Shown: positions 8,542 through 17,563, numbered from the stretch's first letter. The stretch: 33,015 nucleotides of DNA from Pseudomonas sp. CBZ-4 (GCF_000346755.1 NZ_ANNV01000074.1:1-33015); one strand, 5' to 3'. Notes: generated from the sequence alone by a model not told the origin. Translations and numbers: made by a program.

Positions 8542-8571
8542 TTTTGTTCACCACACATCGGGAAAATCGGG

Positions 8572-9588
8572 TCAGTTCAGGCTGGCCTCGACCTTTTGCG
8601 CCACATCCTCCGGCAACCACGCCTTCCACACCTCAGGGTGTTCCTTGAGAAATGCCTGCGCCACTTCCCGTGGCGCGGTGTGGTTCTCACTCATCGTCGC
8701 CAACGCCTTGTTCAGCGGCTCGATGGGAAACTCAACCTTGGTGAAAAACGCAGCAATCTGCGGGTGTTCCTGCTGAAACGGCGTCGACACACCAATACTC
8801 AACTTGGACGCCAACGACCGCGTCGGCCTGGGGTTGGGGTTATCGGCATCCGTCAATGTCTTCCAGGCATCGGCATCAAAGGCCGGCTCTTCCAGCTGGA
8901 TCAGTTTGTAGCGCCCCATCAAGGGCGTCGGCGACCAGTAATAGAACAGCACCGGCTTGCCCCGGCGGATCGACGAAGCAATCTCGGCATCCAGCGCCGC
9001 CCCCGAGCCGCTGCGGAAATTCACGTAGCTGTCACTCAAGCCATAGGCCTTGAGCTTTTGCGCGTTGACCACCTCGGAGGTCCAGCCGATCGGGCTGTTG
9101 AGAAAGCGCCCCTTGCCGGGCGACTCCGGGTCCTTGAACACGTCCTTGTAGCGCGCCAGGTCCTGTACGCGCTTGAGGTCCGGTGCCAGTGGCTTGAGGC
9201 CCTTGGCCGGGTCACCCTTGACCACGTACTCCGGCACCCACCAGCCTTCGGTCGCGCCCTTGACCGTATCCCCCAGGCCCACCACTTTGCCTTCGGCCTC
9301 GGCCTTGACCCACACCGGGCTGCGGCCGGCCCACTCTTCGCCGATCACCTGGATGTCGTTCCTGGCCAGGGCCGTTTCCAGGGTAATGGTGGTGCCCGGC
9401 AAGGTGTCGGTGGGCAAGTCATAGCCCTTTTCGACGATAACCCGCAGCACTTCGGTGATCAGGCTGCCGCTTTCCCAGTTCAGGTCGGCGAAATGAATCG
9501 GCGCCTGGGCGGCCGATACCGGCAATGAAACCATCGACAGGCTCAGTGTCGTCAGCGACACGGCCAACAGCGCTCTAATTCCCTTCAT
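8572..9588 (-). CDS. Glycine betaine/choline-type ABC substrate-binding protein (OpuAC family)
   Basis: This 338-residue periplasmic protein has a signal peptide at about 1-26 (LPVSAAQA). The OpuAC-type fold shows typical motifs: FADLNWESGSLITEVLRVIV near residue 33, VIGEEWAGRSPVW near 81, and a central GWTSEVVNAQKLKAYGL. Trp residues at these sites usually build the aromatic cage for quaternary ammonium ligands. The C-terminal half has FYYWSPTPLMGRY and a helical tail. No permease or ATPase gene is nearby, so it is an orphan binding protein that would have to use a transporter encoded elsewhere. The start at 9588 has GAGG about 9-12 bases upstream. The exact ligand (betaine, choline, carnitine or a histidine derivative) is undetermined. 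Confidence 0.88.
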   Translation of the reverse strand: MKGIRALLAVSLTTLSLSMVSLPVSAAQAPIHFADLNWESGSLITEVLRVIVEKGYDLPTDTLPGTTITLETALARNDIQVIGEEWAGRSPVWVKAEAEGKVVGLGDTVKGATEGWWVPEYVVKGDPAKGLKPLAPDLKRVQDLARYKDVFKDPESPGKGRFLNSPIGWTSEVVNAQKLKAYGLSDSYVNFRSGSGAALDAEIASSIRRGKPVLFYYWSPTPLMGRYKLIQLEEPAFDADAWKTLTDADNPNPRPTRSLASKLSIGVSTPFQQEHPQIAAFFTKVEFPIEPLNKALATMSENHTAPREVAQAFLKEHPEVWKAWLPEDVAQKVEASLN

Positions 9589-9720
9589 GCCTGCGTACCT
9601 CGCGTTTTCGCAGCAACAGCGGACGGCTTTGCTGCCAATGCGCGAAGCCTCTGAATAGTTAAGTCAACTCAACTGTATTAGAGGTTCCGGGAGATACGGA
9701 TTACACGTGGTGTTTACAAC

Positions 9721-10191
9721 TCACTCACTGGCCTTGAACGTGACGAGTTCACCCTTGCGCCACTTGGCGGCCTTGCCGGTCACGGCCTTGAGGGTCTTGG
9801 TCAAGCCTTCCTGCAATTGCTCATTGGCGGCAAACACCAGCATCACGCTGTGGCCTTCCTTGAACACAATGCCCTGGCCTTCAGTGCTGGAAACAAAGGC
9901 GTAATCACCCAGGCCATACACCGTCAACTTGATATCGCGAAACTTCAATTCAAACTTGCCACCTTCGCGACTGGGCAACACCGCCGCGCGAAAATGGTCA
10001 CCCACCTTGAGTTCCAGGCGCTGTTTGTCATCCACCACCAGCGCCGTCTCGGTATCAATCTCGGCGATGTAAATACCTTCCGGCGTCTGTTCAGTGACAT
10101 AAACAAAACGGGATTGGAACAGCTTGACCAACTTTGCGCGCAAATCACCCAGCACGAATAACGCGTGCATATCCAGATTACTGACTGCCAA
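9721..10191 (-). CDS. Conserved-looking protein of unknown function
   Basis: This is a 156-residue cytoplasmic-looking protein without signal peptide or membrane helix. It reads as a compact alpha/beta protein: MHALFVLGDLRAKLVKLFQ helix, then strands with many charged residues, ending in a basic KGELVTFKASE. I do not recognise the family. The start is uncertain. A TTG at 10191 follows a GGGGGCG stretch, while the first ATG is at 10170 (MHALFV) with a poor ribosome site. The gene stands alone on the minus strand, diverging from the small gene at 10588 across a 396-base gap. Confidence 0.65.
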   Translation of the reverse strand: MAVSNLDMHALFVLGDLRAKLVKLFQSRFVYVTEQTPEGIYIAEIDTETALVVDDKQRLELKVGDHFRAAVLPSREGGKFELKFRDIKLTVYGLGDYAFVSSTEGQGIVFKEGHSVMLVFAANEQLQEGLTKTLKAVTGKAAKWRKGELVTFKASE

Positions 10192-10587
10192 GGAAACGCC
10201 CCCACATCAAAAGAAGTGCCGACCGCCAGAGCGGACAGCACAAAAATACGGCCGTTACGGCTCGATCACACAACCTGTTCATTGAAAAAAACTGAAGAGA
10301 CTCCCGATGCTGCGCCCCAAGACGAGTACAGACGTACTCGATGGACCTTGTGCAAGGTCACCAGGCATCACAGCAAATCACAGGTTCGCCGACCCGAGAA
10401 TACGGGGCGACCCGCTTCAGAGAATAACCCTATTAAAAAGCGTAGCTTCCGACAGGCTACACAAAACTAAATACCTGGCATGGAACCTAATATCGGCCGG
10501 CGACGACAATACTAAAACAGCAGCACAGGTCAAAACCACCTGAAACGCTGCTGGCGTGTCACGACGATCGACCGAAAGGAGCTGACC
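10192..10587. other. Gene-free gap with a chain of hairpins; candidate leader or small RNA
   Basis: No convincing gene lies here. Short ORFs in both strands have poor composition and no ribosome sites. The stretch 10323-10553 holds several perfect stems. They are CGAGTAC/GTACTCG (10323-10340, loop AGAC), GACCTT/AAGGTC (10344-10359, loop GTGC), TCGC+CCCG/CGGG+GCGA (10386-10410), GTAGC/GCTAC (10442-10460), and CAGCAGC/GCTGCTG (10518-10553). The last encloses CAGGT/ACCTG. The final stem ends about 20 bases before the ribosome site of the small gene at 10588. A structured 5' leader or a separate small RNA is possible; the strand is not settled. Confidence 0.4.
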
Positions 10588-10863
10588 ATGCAACCACGCC
10601 AACACAACACTGCGTCTGCCAGCACTCATTCATCCCGGCAAGACGAGCGCCAATACTACTGCCTGCCAAGCCTCAGTGGGTACTCGAATTCGGTTCTTTA
10701 CCAAGTTGTACCTGCCGGGCGGAACTTCTTTCATATTCGCGAAGTGACCAGTGGCCGGGTCATAGGCTTTCGCAGCGACCATATCCGGGCCTGCAAACTG
10801 GCCAAGGAACTGGAAGCCAGCCTGTATGGCCCCCATGGCGCAATCGTTTCGTCACCTGGCTGA
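10588..10863 (+). CDS. Small protein of unknown function
   Basis: The product has 91 residues. The start is secure: AAAGGAG stands six bases before the ATG. The first 25 residues are polar and low-complexity (Gln, His, Ser, Thr). The remainder reads as one compact domain with strands (VLYQVVPAGRNFFHIREV, GRVIGFRS) and a helix (HIRACKLAKELEASLYG). There is no signal peptide or membrane segment. I do not recognise a family. It may follow a structured leader (10323-10553). The next small gene starts 110 bases downstream on the same strand. Confidence 0.7.
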   Translation: MQPRQHNTASASTHSSRQDERQYYCLPSLSGYSNSVLYQVVPAGRNFFHIREVTSGRVIGFRSDHIRACKLAKELEASLYGPHGAIVSSPG

Positions 10864-10973
10864 CTTTACTGCGCCGCCGCCCGCCAACAACTGCCATACT
10901 GGCCCGTCCATTGAAGTTTGCCCCCTGCGGGTCAGGTTTCATCAGTGCAGTTACCTTGAAGGGAAGGCTATAC

Positions 10974-11204
10974 GTGACGGAATTTGATATTGGTGAATTT
11001 TTCATCCATGGCGACGCCAGGGAAGTGGACGGGGAGTTTCAAGCGGTCATCGTGATGCGCGCCAAGCCGCCGCTGAAGGCTGTCACCACGCACCAGGTGG
11101 AAAAGGACCGTTGGTTCAAGACCGCAGACGCCGCCGCCATCGCGGGCAAGGAAGCCGCCAAGGCGCTCAAGACCGCCGTCGATTCAGGCGCGCTGACCTC
11201 CTGA
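10974..11204 (+). CDS. Small conserved-looking protein of unknown function
   Basis: The protein has 76 residues from the GTG at 10974, giving MTEFDIGEFFIHGDAREV. This start is preferred over the ATG at 10911 because GAAGGGAAGG precedes it at a good distance and the residues upstream of it (CGSGFISAV and so on) look non-coding. It is a soluble acidic-then-basic protein with a C-terminal Ala/Lys-rich helix (AAAIAGKEAAKALKTAV). No family is recognised. It ends 11 bases before the convergent chemotaxis-transducer gene. Confidence 0.7.
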   Translation: MTEFDIGEFFIHGDAREVDGEFQAVIVMRAKPPLKAVTTHQVEKDRWFKTADAAAIAGKEAAKALKTAVDSGALTS

Positions 11205-11215
11205 ACCCCGCCCCC

Positions 11216-12886
11216 CTACACGCCTTCCGGCTTGTACCCCAGTCGCAACCCACCCCAGTGCCGGCCCTTGACCATGATCGGCACCGACAGGTCATGCATC
11301 AACTCGCCGGTATCGCGGGTGTAGGTCTGCAGCAATACTGCCTGCTGATGGCTGCCACAGCGAATCCCGGTGCGGTCCTCGAACTTGCGCTTGGTGCGAT
11401 TCTGCACCGCGTCCACCTGGGCATCGCCGGTCAAGGCTTGGGCAAACGCCTTGTTGTGCGTCGGTACATAGCCTTGCGGCGTGCAGGCAATGGCGAACAC
11501 CAAGCCCTCGTGACGCGGCAGCAACGCCTCCTGGATCCCCGGTAGCACCTGGTCGGTGTATCCGTCGAAGCGCGTGTGGTACTTGCTCGGCCGCGTGTTC
11601 GGGATTGGCGTGTAGCTGCGGTCGAACAAGTCGTCCAGGCTGATGCGGTTTTGCAGCACATCAGCCTCGAACTGCGCGGCGATACGACTCGCGCCTTCAC
11701 GGGCGAGGTCGTAGATGCGCTGGTGATAGTCATCCAGCCCGACTTCGGCCAGACGCTCACTGATGGTTTCGGCCTGGCCTTCCATCTGCACGGCGGCGTC
11801 GGCCAGTTGCCGGGTTTGCTGGTCACTCACGGCCAGGTCGCTGCGCATTTGCTCCACGGCATGGAACAGGCTGTCGAGCTGGGTGCGGTTGGTGTCGGTG
11901 CCCTGGGCGATCTCGTTGACCTGCCCTTCCACATCCGCGGCCAGGCTGGCGATGTTCGACAGCTGTTCGCCGGCATGCTCCACCTGCTCGACACCGGTGT
12001 TGAGGTCGGCCGACAACTGGCGAATCTGCTCCACCACCTGGGCCGTGCGCTGCTGGATATCCGCGACCATCACCCCGACTTCATCGGTCGCCGTGGCGGT
12101 GCGTCCGGCCAACCCGCGCACTTCATCGGCGACCACGGCAAACCCACGGCCATGCTCACCGGCGCGCGCCGCTTCAATCGCCGCGTTCAACGCCAACAGA
12201 TTGGTCTGGCTGGCGATGGACTGGATGACCAGGGTCACCCGCTGGATTTCCTCACTGCGCTGGCTCAAGGCTTCGATCAATTCGCGGCTGGCATTGGCAC
12301 GCTGGCTGAGCTGATGCATGCGCGTGATGGACTGCGCCAGCACCTCACGCCCTTCGGTGCTGCGCTGATGGGCCTGGCTGGCCGCACCGAGCGCCTGGCG
12401 GCTGAGCTGGGACGTGACCTGCTCGGTGCCGATCATCACTTCGGCGCTGCTGACGATCTGCTTGGCCGCGCTCAACTGCGATTGCAGGCGAGCGGCCAGT
12501 TGCTTGACCGAGTAGGCCACGCCGGCAGCGGACAGCGCGTTATGGCTGGTGGTATGGGACAAATCACGCGTCAACTCGCCAATCGCGTCGGTGGCAGCGG
12601 ACTGCGCGACAACGGGCGTAGGACTTTTCAGGCGAGGCAGCCAGGTCACCAGCAAAACCAGTGGCAGGCAGAGGTACAGCGGCAGGCCGGCAAACACCAG
12701 GCCCAACAGGATCAGCACCAGGGCGGTGCTCTGCAAGAGCGGCGTCAGCCAGCCGGGCAGCCCGCGCGCCACCGTGTGCGGTGGCACTGCTGCGCCCATC
12801 AGAGATCCGTCTCCAGCCATCGTCGTTACCCCACTGTTTGTCATTATTGTCGCTGCATTAAACGCCACTATCTGGCCATTATCCAT
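11216..12886 (-). CDS. Methyl-accepting chemotaxis protein with C-terminal sensor-like domain
   Basis: The product has 556 residues. Two closely spaced membrane helices at about 46-83 leave no periplasmic domain. Residues about 100-385 form the helical methyl-accepting region, with the invariant signalling tip [20 protein letters not shown] followed by [14 protein letters not shown] at about 226-260. Beyond it, residues about 400-556 form an extra cytoplasmic domain ([40 protein letters not shown]) whose last part resembles the C-terminal strands of a Cache/PAS-like sensor. So the sensor probably lies after the signalling tip, inside the cell. There is no CheR/CheB pentapeptide at the end. 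The start at 12886 has AAAGG at five bases; a later ATG (MAGDGS) is possible. The signal sensed is unknown. Confidence 0.9.
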   Translation of the reverse strand: MDNGQIVAFNAATIMTNSGVTTMAGDGSLMGAAVPPHTVARGLPGWLTPLLQSTALVLILLGLVFAGLPLYLCLPLVLLVTWLPRLKSPTPVVAQSAATDAIGELTRDLSHTTSHNALSAAGVAYSVKQLAARLQSQLSAAKQIVSSAEVMIGTEQVTSQLSRQALGAASQAHQRSTEGREVLAQSITRMHQLSQRANASRELIEALSQRSEEIQRVTLVIQSIASQTNLLALNAAIEAARAGEHGRGFAVVADEVRGLAGRTATATDEVGVMVADIQQRTAQVVEQIRQLSADLNTGVEQVEHAGEQLSNIASLAADVEGQVNEIAQGTDTNRTQLDSLFHAVEQMRSDLAVSDQQTRQLADAAVQMEGQAETISERLAEVGLDDYHQRIYDLAREGASRIAAQFEADVLQNRISLDDLFDRSYTPIPNTRPSKYHTRFDGYTDQVLPGIQEALLPRHEGLVFAIACTPQGYVPTHNKAFAQALTGDAQVDAVQNRTKRKFEDRTGIRCGSHQQAVLLQTYTRDTGELMHDLSVPIMVKGRHWGGLRLGYKPEGV

Positions 12887-12980
12887 GGGCCTTTAGTGGG
12901 GTAGCTTGCAGCAGATCAATAGACGGGGCGTAACGGGTATTGCCTGGGGGCCACGTCTGCGCCCCCCCAGCTTCAGCGCA

Positions 12981-13385
12981 TCAGGCTTGGCGCTGGTGCT
13001 TGTCGATCTGCTCGTGGCGCTCTTGCGCTTCGATGCAGTACTTGGTGGTCGGGCTGATCAGCAGGCGCTTGAGGCCGATAGGCTCGCCGCTGTCATCACA
13101 CCAGCCAAAGGAATCTTCCTTGATACGCTCAAGTGCACGCTCAAGTTGCGGCAGCATGCGCTGGTCGCGGTCGATGGCATTCACCAGCCAGGTGCGCTCT
13201 TCTTCGACGGAAGCGGCGTCAGCCGGGTCGGCCGGGGTGTCCAGGCTTTCAATGGCGATACGGTTCTGTTCAATGCGCTCGTGGTGTTCCACTTTCATGT
13301 CTTGCAGCAACTGCTCAAAAAAAGCGTGCTGTTCGGCATTCATGTAGTCATCCGCCGGCATGGCCAGCAACTTTTCCTTTGTCAT
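12981..13385 (-). CDS. dksA2: DksA/TraR-family protein, two-cysteine (DksA2-like)
   Basis: The protein has 134 residues from the ATG at 13385 (MTKEKLLAMPADDYM); the upstream extension is non-coding. The coiled coil keeps the two acidic tip residues (D53 and D56 in DTPADPADAAS) that DksA uses in the RNA polymerase secondary channel. The zinc finger is degenerate: C96-x2-S99-x17-C117-x2-A120 replaces four cysteines. The Pseudomonas aeruginosa paralogue DksA2 has the same two-Cys layout and works without structural zinc, substituting for DksA when zinc is scarce. Length and N-terminus also fit DksA2. I see no Zur-like palindrome upstream, so zinc control is not shown here. The gene symbol is by similarity; a different TraR-type paralogue is possible. 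Confidence 0.8.
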   Translation of the reverse strand: MTKEKLLAMPADDYMNAEQHAFFEQLLQDMKVEHHERIEQNRIAIESLDTPADPADAASVEEERTWLVNAIDRDQRMLPQLERALERIKEDSFGWCDDSGEPIGLKRLLISPTTKYCIEAQERHEQIDKHQRQA

Positions 13386-13746
13386 TGATTTCTCTATAAA
13401 AAATACGTGCATTAAGGCGAATAAGGGAGCGTTCCGGCCGACCTCTGCAGGTCTCGGAAGGGCGCCATCCATTTCAAGCGCCACCCGGCACTCAATTTAC
13501 GAGGGGCGGCAGTCTAAGGCCGACTTGAGGGCGCAGCAACTGAAAAGACAGGCAATTTTTCCGAGATAACCCTTAAAAGCACCAGGACGGGCTTGTTGGA
13601 CGGTTATCGGAGTGCGTTTATAGCAAGAAATTCAGTGTTGTGGAGCTATATAGAAGACAAACGGCTTTTGCTGAAGGGCATTTATTAATTGTGGGAGGGG
13701 GCTTGCCCCCTCCCACATTGGGCTCTCCTTCAACCATCGAACGCTC
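13386..13746. other. Intergenic region without a gene
   Basis: This 361-base stretch separates the start of the dksA-like gene from the end of the inositol permease gene. It should hold the dksA-like promoter. I see a small dyad GACCT-CTGC-AGGTC at 13440-13453 and a REP-derived hairpin at 13690-13717. No ORF here is credible. The part around 13560-13690 is AT-richer than its surroundings. Confidence 0.5.
13690..13717. repeat. REP palindrome, possible 3'-end hairpin of the inositol importer transcript
   Basis: Thirteen-base perfect arms (TGTGGGAGGGGGC / GCCCCCTCCCACA) flank a TT loop: the GGGGGCTTGCCCCC REP subfamily. It lies 29 bases past the stop codon of the ABC permease (the last gene of the inositol cluster), where such a hairpin could stabilise or end the mRNA. 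No U-run follows, so it is not a typical rho-independent terminator. Confidence 0.8.
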
Positions 13747-14769
13747 TCAGCGTTTGAGCTTGCGCTTGTTGCGGTACTGGTCGATGACCACCGCCACCAC
13801 GATAATCAGGCCCTTGATGATGTCCTGGATATACGCATCCACCCCGACAAAGGTAAACCCGCTGGCCATCACGCCCAGGATCAGCGCGCCGATCACCGTG
13901 CCGGTGATGCGCCCTACCCCGCCCGCCAGGCTGGTACCGCCGATCACGGCAGCCGCAATCGCATCCAGCTCATAGGACATGCCCATGCCAGCCTGACCCG
14001 TGGCCGCACGCGCCGAGGCCACTACACCGGCCAGGCCCGCCAGGAGACCGGCGATGCTGTAGACGATGATCAAGTGGCGCTTGACGTTGATCCCGGAGGT
14101 CCGCGCCGCCTGCATGTTGCCGCCGATGGCGTAGGTGTACTTGCCGTATTTGGTATAACGCAGGGCGATATGGAAGATCACCGCCACCACCAGGAAGATC
14201 ACCACTGGCATCGCGCCATGGCCGATGGCCGTGTACGAATCAGACAGCATGCTCACCGGCTGGCCTTCGGTGTAGTAACGCGCCAGGCCACGGGCCGAGA
14301 CCATCATGCCGAGGGTGGCAATGAACGGCGGGATGCCGGTCACGGCAATGATGCTGCCGTTGATCGCCCCCGCCAGCAGCCCCACGCCCAGCCCCATCGC
14401 CACCGGGATCCACACCGGCAAGTCCGTCAGGCTCGGGAACACGGCCCGGGAAAAGTCGGACGTCTGCGCCAAACTGGCAGCGATCATCGCCGAAAGTGCC
14501 AGCACCGAGCCGGATGACAGGTCAATCCCGGTGGTGATGATCACCTGGGTCACGCCAATCGCCAGCAGGCCAATGATCGACACTTGCAGGATCATCAGCA
14601 CCAGGCGCTGGGAGTTCATCAGGAAGCTCTGGTCGCGCACGATCCAGCCAAACAACTCGAACACCAGGCCGATGCCGATCAGCACCAGGAAGATACTCAA
14701 CTCGGTCGGCATGCGCCGGCGGGTTTTGGTCGGCACCGTGGCCGGTTTGTTATCCGTTATTGCGTTCAT
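13747..14769 (-). CDS. iatP: Inositol/ribose-type ABC transporter permease
   Basis: This 340-residue inner-membrane permease of the RbsC/BPD_transp_2 family has about eight to ten helices. Typical motifs are GLLAIGVTQVIITTGIDLSSGSVLALSAM near residue 65-95 and the LDAIAAAVIGGTSLAGGVGRITGT loop near 265-290, which contacts the ATPase. It is the third gene of the importer, 28 bases after the ATPase stop, with AGGTGAT in front of its ATG. Context with iolCEBDG and a shared operator makes inositol the likely substrate. The symbol follows the Caulobacter inositol importer and is by role, not by proven orthology. Confidence 0.87.
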   Translation of the reverse strand: MNAITDNKPATVPTKTRRRMPTELSIFLVLIGIGLVFELFGWIVRDQSFLMNSQRLVLMILQVSIIGLLAIGVTQVIITTGIDLSSGSVLALSAMIAASLAQTSDFSRAVFPSLTDLPVWIPVAMGLGVGLLAGAINGSIIAVTGIPPFIATLGMMVSARGLARYYTEGQPVSMLSDSYTAIGHGAMPVVIFLVVAVIFHIALRYTKYGKYTYAIGGNMQAARTSGINVKRHLIIVYSIAGLLAGLAGVVASARAATGQAGMGMSYELDAIAAAVIGGTSLAGGVGRITGTVIGALILGVMASGFTFVGVDAYIQDIIKGLIIVVAVVIDQYRNKRKLKR

Positions 14770-14797
14770 AGCCCATCACCTTTTTTTATTCTGTACG

Positions 14798-16351
14798 TCA
14801 GTGAACTGCCGTCATACCGGAAGCCAACTGCATGACTTTTTCCTGGGTCGCTTCGGAGCGATCCAGGGTGCCCATCAATTCGCCTTCGTGCATCACCATG
14901 ACCCGGTCGCTCATGCCCAGCACTTCGGGCAGCTCCGACGAAATCATGATCACCGCCATGCCTTCGCTGGCAAGGAAGGAGATCAAGCGGTAGATCTCGG
15001 CCTTGGCGCCGACGTCGATGCCCCGCGTCGGCTCATCGAGGATCAGCAGGCGTGGGTTGGTCATCAACCAGCGCGCGAGCAAGGCTTTTTGCTGGTTGCC
15101 GCCGGACAAGGTGTCGATGCACTGCTCAAGGGACGGGGTTTTCACCCGCAGCTTCTTGCACATGTCCTCGCACAGCGCGCGCAGGGCTTTCTGCTGGATA
15201 AAACCGTTGCCCGAATAGTGCGGCAGCACGGCCATTTCCATGTTTTCCAACACCGACAGGCACGGGAACAGGCCACTGAGCTTGCGGTCCTCGGTCAACA
15301 GCGCAAAACCTTTCTCGATGGCCATGTGCGGGTCGGTGATGCGCACCGCCTTGCCGTCCAGGGTGACCTGGCCGCTGCTGCTGGGGGTGATGCCGAAAAT
15401 GGTCTCGGCCACATTGGTGCGGCCCGAGCCCATCAGCCCGGCAATGCCAAGAATTTCGCCGGCATGCAGGTCGAACGAGACATTCTTGAACACGCCGTCC
15501 AGTGTCAGCTCGCGCACCGACATCAGCAGGTCACCGATGGGCGTCTCGCGCACCGGGAACAACTGGCTCAGCTCACGCCCCACCATCATCGAGATCAGGC
15601 TGTCGCTGTTCATGCTGTCGGCGCGTTGCAGGCCGATGTAATGTCCGTCACGGAACACCGCCACTTCATCGGCAATCGCAAACACTTCGTTCATCTTATG
15701 CGTGATGTAGACGATGCCTTTGCCCTGGGACTTGAGATCGGCAATGATCGAAAACAGGTGGGCCACTTCCTTGTCGGTAATGGCCGAAGTCGGTTCATCC
15801 ATGATCAGGATGTCGGAGTCGTAGGACACCGCCTTGGCAATCTCGACCATCTGCCGCTCAGCGATGCTCAGGTTGCCGACGTGTTCTTCCGGGTCCAGGT
15901 TGATGCGCAGGCGGGCCAGCAACTCGGCGGTGCAGCGGTGCATTTCGCGGTGGTTGACCATGTGCAGGCCGTTGAGCTGCTCGCGGCCGATCCAGATGTT
16001 CTCGGCGATGCTCATGTGCGGCATCAGGTTGAGTTCCTGGTGGATCATCGCGATCCCGGCCTTTTGCGCCGCCAGCGGCGTCTCGAACACGATGGGCTTG
16101 CCCCGCAGGCGGATTTCCCCGGCGTCGGGCTGGTAGATGCCGGCGATGATTTTCATCAGCGTCGACTTGCCCGCACCGTTCTCGCCCATCAGCGCCAGTA
16201 CCGTACCCGGGCGTACCCGCAGTTGCACATCGGCCAGGGCCACGACGCCGGGAAAGCCTTTGCTGATGTTGACGATTTCCAACAGGTAGGGTTCTTCCAA
16301 CTCAATCGGCTGGACGCCGAGAGGCTGCGAGACAGTGGCTTGAGCGAGCAT
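14798..16351 (-). CDS. iatA: Inositol/ribose-type ABC transporter ATP-binding protein (two NBDs)
   Basis: The product has 517 residues from the ATG at 16351 (MLAQATVS), preferred over 16366 because GGAG stands nine bases before it. It carries two fused nucleotide-binding domains. NBD1 has Walker [10 protein letters not shown] near residue 56, signature [14 protein letters not shown] and Walker [13 protein letters not shown]2 has the degenerate Walker [10 protein letters not shown], signature [14 protein letters not shown] and Walker [14 protein letters not shown] canonical first site and a GRT second site are normal for RbsA/MglA/XylG-type sugar importers. It lies 56 bases downstream of the binding-protein gene and is probably co-transcribed. 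Confidence 0.92.
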   Translation of the reverse strand: MLAQATVSQPLGVQPIELEEPYLLEIVNISKGFPGVVALADVQLRVRPGTVLALMGENGAGKSTLMKIIAGIYQPDAGEIRLRGKPIVFETPLAAQKAGIAMIHQELNLMPHMSIAENIWIGREQLNGLHMVNHREMHRCTAELLARLRINLDPEEHVGNLSIAERQMVEIAKAVSYDSDILIMDEPTSAITDKEVAHLFSIIADLKSQGKGIVYITHKMNEVFAIADEVAVFRDGHYIGLQRADSMNSDSLISMMVGRELSQLFPVRETPIGDLLMSVRELTLDGVFKNVSFDLHAGEILGIAGLMGSGRTNVAETIFGITPSSSGQVTLDGKAVRITDPHMAIEKGFALLTEDRKLSGLFPCLSVLENMEMAVLPHYSGNGFIQQKALRALCEDMCKKLRVKTPSLEQCIDTLSGGNQQKALLARWLMTNPRLLILDEPTRGIDVGAKAEIYRLISFLASEGMAVIMISSELPEVLGMSDRVMVMHEGELMGTLDRSEATQEKVMQLASGMTAVH

Positions 16352-16407
16352 AGGGAGGTACTCCATCGGCAGGGCGGCCGCACAGCTGCCCTGCTGGCTT
16401 ATTGTTG

Positions 16408-17337
16408 TTATTTGAAGTCTTTGACGTTTTCGGGGGTGATCAGCTGGAACGGGATCACCACGTTCTGCTCGATAGGCTCGTTCTTAGCCATCTTGCGCGC
16501 CGTCTCAACCGACTTGTCCGCTTGGCCCTTGGCATCCTGGAAAGCCGACACAGTCATGTCACCTTTAGTGATCGCATTCAAACCATCCGGCGTGCCGTCA
16601 ACACCGGCGATCAGCACGCCTTTCTTACCTGCCGACTTCAGGGCCATGGAAGCACCGATCGCCATCTCGTCGTTGTTGGAGAGCACCGCCTGGAAGTCGC
16701 GCCCTTGGGTCAGCCAATCGTTGACCAGAGTCATGCCCTTGTCACGCAGCCATATCCCGGTCTGCTCCTGTTCGATCTTGATGCCCGGGTATTTGGCCAG
16801 GACTTCCTTCACACCTTTGGTACGGTTGGAGGTGGAGTTATTCGCCAAGTCACCCAGCAGAATCACAATATTGCCTTTGCCGTCGAGTTTCTCCGCGATG
16901 TACTGCATTTGCAGCTTGCCTGCCTCGACGTCGTCGGAGGTGACCGCGGCTACGCCGGGGGCCAATGTTGCGCTGTCAGGGCGGCGATTGACGAATACCA
17001 GCGGTATTTTCGCCGCGGTAGCAGCCTTGATGATGTTTGCAGTCGAGGCTGTATCAACCGGGTTAACGATGATCGCATCGACTTTTTGGCTGATAAAGTT
17101 CTCGACCTGGCTAAGTTGCTTCACCACATCGGCGCGGGCATCTTCAAACTGCAGCTGCACGCCGTCACCCTTTGGGTAGGACTTGGCTTGCTTGTCCATG
17201 TCTTCGCGCAGGTAGGTAAGAAAAGTGTCGTCGAAGGCGGACATACTCACGCCTATCTTGAGATCGGCAGCTGAAGCAGCACCACTGCCCAGCAACAGGG
17301 ACAAGGCCAGCGCGGTAAAACGGATCGGGGTCTTCAT
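16408..17337 (-). CDS. ibpA: Periplasmic sugar/inositol-binding protein of ABC importer
   Basis: The protein has 309 residues from the ATG at 17337 ([18 protein letters not shown]). The start is fixed by the signal peptide, which is cleaved near ASA/ADLK; the longer ORF upstream would bury it. The fold is Peripla_BP_4 (ribose-binding type): [72 protein letters not shown]. The last three are the ligand-contact loops of this family. It is the first gene of the importer, about 300 bases downstream of a promoter with an embedded IolR-type operator. GGAG precedes the ATG at 11 bases, slightly far. The inositol substrate is inferred from context. Confidence 0.9.
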   Translation of the reverse strand: MKTPIRFTALALSLLLGSGAASAADLKIGVSMSAFDDTFLTYLREDMDKQAKSYPKGDGVQLQFEDARADVVKQLSQVENFISQKVDAIIVNPVDTASTANIIKAATAAKIPLVFVNRRPDSATLAPGVAAVTSDDVEAGKLQMQYIAEKLDGKGNIVILLGDLANNSTSNRTKGVKEVLAKYPGIKIEQEQTGIWLRDKGMTLVNDWLTQGRDFQAVLSNNDEMAIGASMALKSAGKKGVLIAGVDGTPDGLNAITKGDMTVSAFQDAKGQADKSVETARKMAKNEPIEQNVVIPFQLITPENVKDFK

Positions 17338-17386
17338 GAACGGTCTGTCTCCACTTTCTTGTTGGTTTTTTTGGACGTTGCGTTTA

Positions 17387-17563
17387 TCAGCGTTCGGCAG
17401 GCAGCCGAACGACGGGGGCACCTGGAATGCAGCAGACCAGGGCGCCTTTGTTTTCGACGCACAACACATTGAGAAAGGAGAAGTAGAACGGCCGGGCGCG
17501 GGGCAGGCCGCGGGGCGCAAGGGCTGGGCGTAAAACTCGCAGTACAGCGTTGAAGATTTTCAT
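17387..17563 (-). CDS. 58-residue upstream ORF, possible leader peptide
   Basis: The ORF begins ATG at 17563 with AGGT nine bases before it. It ends TGA at 17387, 49 bases before the binding-protein ATG, inside the predicted leader of the importer mRNA. The product is basic and Pro/Arg-rich at first (LRPALAPRGLPRARP), then hydrophobic (FYFSFLNVLCVENKG). It has three cysteines, so it is not a normal soluble domain. Codon third positions look coding-like, with many C/G. A perfect hairpin CGTTCGGC/GCCGAACG (17391-17411) overlaps its last codons. It could be a regulatory leader ORF or a chance ORF. Confidence 0.4.
   Translation of the reverse strand: MKIFNAVLRVLRPALAPRGLPRARPFYFSFLNVLCVENKGALVCCIPGAPVVRLPAER

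Noticed and set aside
9589..9720. Short repeat-like agtcaactcaact stretch upstream of the betaine-type gene
   Set aside because: Too short and imperfect to call an operator.
12945..12969. TGGGGG/CCCCCA stem downstream of the dksA-like gene
   Set aside because: The loop is long (13 bases) and no U-run follows, so it is not called as a terminator.
14306..17179. Long plus-strand ORF (957 codons) opposite the ABC importer genes
   Set aside because: It is antisense to three well-supported genes and shows only low-complexity His/Gln/Arg-rich translation.
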